A DNA stretch of 64,000 nt from Prorocentrum cordatum. Lineage: Eukaryota > Sar > Dinophyceae > Prorocentrales > Prorocentraceae. This document shows, piece after piece, positions 62,161-64,000 of this stretch (its first letter is position 1; the number at the start of each line of letters is the position of its first letter). The notes under the pieces are model-generated. The model saw nothing but the letters and a program-made list of their open reading frames with translations. It ran no database searches and was not told where the DNA came from. A program made the position numbers and the translations under genes. The stretch lies in the NCBI GenBank assembly GCA_963575745.1, contig CAUYUJ010004347.1, positions 72,001 to 136,000 of the forward strand, written 5' to 3'.

Positions 62161-62187
62161 AGTCTGCTCAGGTCTGCAGAAAAATTA

Positions 62188-64000
62188 ATGTTCAGAGGCC
62201 CCTGGCCAGCGATGGTCACTTCGGCTCTTGCCTACAATCCTCTGCGTGCGACAGGAAACAGACTCGGGGCGATATCGCTCGAGCGCTCGAGCTCGTCAAT
62301 GTCAATGTTGTGGGGCTGCCAGGTACACAGAGAGAGGCCGTGTCGGAGTTGGACTAGTCTTCATGATTCAGGATCGAGTTTGCGTAGACGCAGGATAGAG
62401 AACAGGGGACTTCACACACCGCTGAACAGGAGTCATCGCGGTGCCCCCGCAAGGATGGAAACAACGTGGCATGCGTGTAGCATTCCCACCTCCTGCACTC
62501 CAGGGCCGATGGGGTCTCAGCCGAGTGCGGCAAGGGGGGCGTGGGAAATGTGTATCATGGTACTTTACTTCCCTCCTCGCCCGTCATCTGCAGTTGGTAT
62601 GAGAGCGTACCTTGTTTGCTGCTGTCAGTTCTCGTCTTGGGCACAAGGGCAGCTCAAGAAACGACCTGGCCGATTTCATCCCATAGTATTGGCTGATGTT
62701 GTTGTTGGCGTGGGTTTAGTCAAGAGAGAGGGGACGCAGGAGGAGGTGGAGACGGAGGCGGTGGGGAGGATACGGGCTAATGAGCGACACCATGGAGGAG
62801 GAGGCCGGAGGTTTCGTGAGCTGCTAGAATCAGCCGACCTGCTCGCACACACCACGCTGAGAGAGTATGCCCCGACTTTTTACGGAGGGAATCGCAACAG
62901 CTCGATGTTGGACCATGTGGCCATCCCTATTCGTTCGTGCGACGCTGTGCAGTGTGTCAGCCCAATTCACGCCATAGGACGCAAGTTGCTGGTAGTACCC
63001 AGCCGCGAACCTAGAGACCATATACCCTTACAGGTCCAGGTCCAGGTTCAGAGATGGGGGCGGGGGCAACAGCAACAACCAGTGCAGGCCCTTGATGGCC
63101 TTGAAGGGGAAACTATTAAATGGAAGAGGGATGTGCTTTTGCAGAGTGTTCTCGGCGGGCCCGTTCGGGAAGCTTTTATCCAGGAGGTTGAGGCTGCTCT
63201 AGGAGAGGTCTGGGGTCATATGCTGCTACAGCCTCATGACACTCCTTGGCCAGATGAGCTCGTTGCGAAAGTAGGTTCGGTTCTTCGCCGCTTGGGTGCT
63301 AAACCTTTCTCTCATGGCTCGCAAAAGACGGGCGTAAAAACTACTCAGTGCCAAGAGCGCCTTGAACTGCTCGCCCTTCGTCGCCAGCTTCCCGGGCAGA
63401 TCTCAGCTCTCAAAGATGACGAGTATCAGGCGTGTTGTGAGAAACTTCGTGATGCCACCCGTCGCAGTAAGGCTCTCTACCGTCGTCGTCGTCATGATCG
63501 ACATGAAAGGATCGTTTGGGAGATCTGGGACGCCTGGCGAGCTCGCGACTTCTCTTTGGTGAACTGGCTATCGCTACGCCTCGCAGGAGGACGTTTCGGC
63601 CGCGCCATGCGAGATCTACGGAAGCTGGACGGCGCCTTGTCAACGGCTGATCAGTGGATGGAGGTGTGGGGACACAAGGGAAGAATGAGATAGATGGGGG
63701 CTACTCGCGCTACGTGGTCAGACTTCTGTGAGCATCAGAATGCGCTGGCCAATACTCCTGGGCTGATGGACGACTCCCGCGCGTCACCGGCTTGTTTTCG
63801 TGCTGCGTTCGACCTGGAGCTGATTCAGAAATATTTCTCGAGGGCCCGAAAGCGAAGAGGGGTTCCAACGTGGGCGCTTCCCATGGAGCTCTGGCATGTA
63901 TGTATAGGCTCACCTACTGCTCATGCTGCCTCCACTGCTCGTGATGGTCTCGGGTCCGACTATAGCAATATTGATGTATACTATTCTAAGCTATTGCTCC
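62188..64000 (+). mobile_element. Second LINE, 5' part, running off the window
   Basis: Begins immediately after the A run of the first LINE. It lacks an ORF1 in this window and starts within the endonuclease domain, so it is 5'-truncated or the first LINE inserted at its edge. It is less decayed than its neighbour. Confidence 0.65.
62188..64000 (+). pseudogene. LINE endonuclease to pre-RT region, partial
   Basis: A 501-codon frame (62188-63693) plus 102 more open codons after one TAG (63691-63693). Early on, SALAYNPLRATGNRLG is followed, in a frame shifted near 62270, by DIARALELVNVNVVGLPGTQ, the start of an APE-like endonuclease. The main frame then gives IVLADVVVGVG (GDFN-like position), TFYGGNRNSSMLDHVAIP (about 62875-62930, the SxxDxxxxP motif) and REPRDHIPLQVQV (about 63006-63045, the terminal SDH-like motif). 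A charged linker (RRHDRHERIVWEIWDAWRA) leads to PTWALPMELWHVCIG (about 63868-63912), typical of the stretch before the RT palm, which lies beyond the window. One frameshift and one in-frame stop suggest recent inactivation. Confidence 0.65.

Larger units (their letters stand above)
56130..62185 (+). mobile_element. Nearly full-length LINE with APE endonuclease, decayed
   Basis: Order: double DinoSL, short leader, ORF1 with coiled-coil/RRM-like region (56454-57788), AP endonuclease (about 58400-59160), reverse transcriptase (about 59430-60780), connection and C-terminal zinc knuckle (60780-62005), then a ctcctc run and a short A run (62181-62186). Multiple frameshifts and stops are present throughout, and RT motif C has lost one Asp. 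The 3' end abuts a second LINE. Confidence 0.8.

Overview
This window looks like dinoflagellate nuclear DNA, most likely from a large-genome core dinoflagellate. The strongest evidence is two copies of a doubled dinoflagellate spliced-leader (DinoSL) sequence, at 56130-56166 (near perfect) and 25390-25426 (decayed). The retroelement types, GC-rich sequence and heavy load of tandem and foldback repeats agree with this. No bacterial operon, rRNA, convincing tRNA or CRISPR array was found. I recognise no intact cellular gene; nearly all recognisable coding sequence is retroelement-derived.

Layout. 1-4340: GC-rich unknown sequence, one inverted copy of a dispersed repeat, and pentanucleotide satellites. 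4340-12630: a tyrosine-recombinase (DIRS-like) retroelement with Gag-like ORFs, reverse transcriptase, RNase H, a complete C5-cytosine DNA methyltransferase domain lying inside the RNase H domain, and a tyrosine recombinase. It is frameshifted between domains and lies between 56-bp direct repeats. 12630-25390: simple repeats, an antisense retroelement fragment (14240-14965), two more dispersed-repeat copies, a LINE tail (16680-17530) and three foldback elements. 25390-26301: a decayed double DinoSL followed by an unidentified protein-coding fragment, i.e. a probable retroposed mRNA. 28500-36000: a mosaic of an 11-12-bp minisatellite with duplicated modules, a 335-codon antisense ORF, and hexamer and 73-bp repeats. 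36670-38960: a 90-bp satellite of about 24 units, then a GAT array. 38960-49140: mostly simple repeats, a 251-bp direct-repeat pair around an 81-bp repeat ORF, and a 150-bp tandem array. 49140-55600: GC-rich sequence with one probable retroelement-associated fragment. 56130-62185: a nearly full-length but decayed APE-type LINE that starts with the double DinoSL. 62188-64000: a second, better preserved LINE that runs off the end.

The genes do not form a host pathway. Within each element the parts serve retrotransposition: Gag-like RNA binding, cDNA synthesis, integration by endonuclease or tyrosine recombinase, and possibly methylation of element or host DNA. The two most interesting observations are the methyltransferase nested in RNase H and the double spliced leader at the head of a LINE, which implies that element RNA is trans-spliced and re-inserted.
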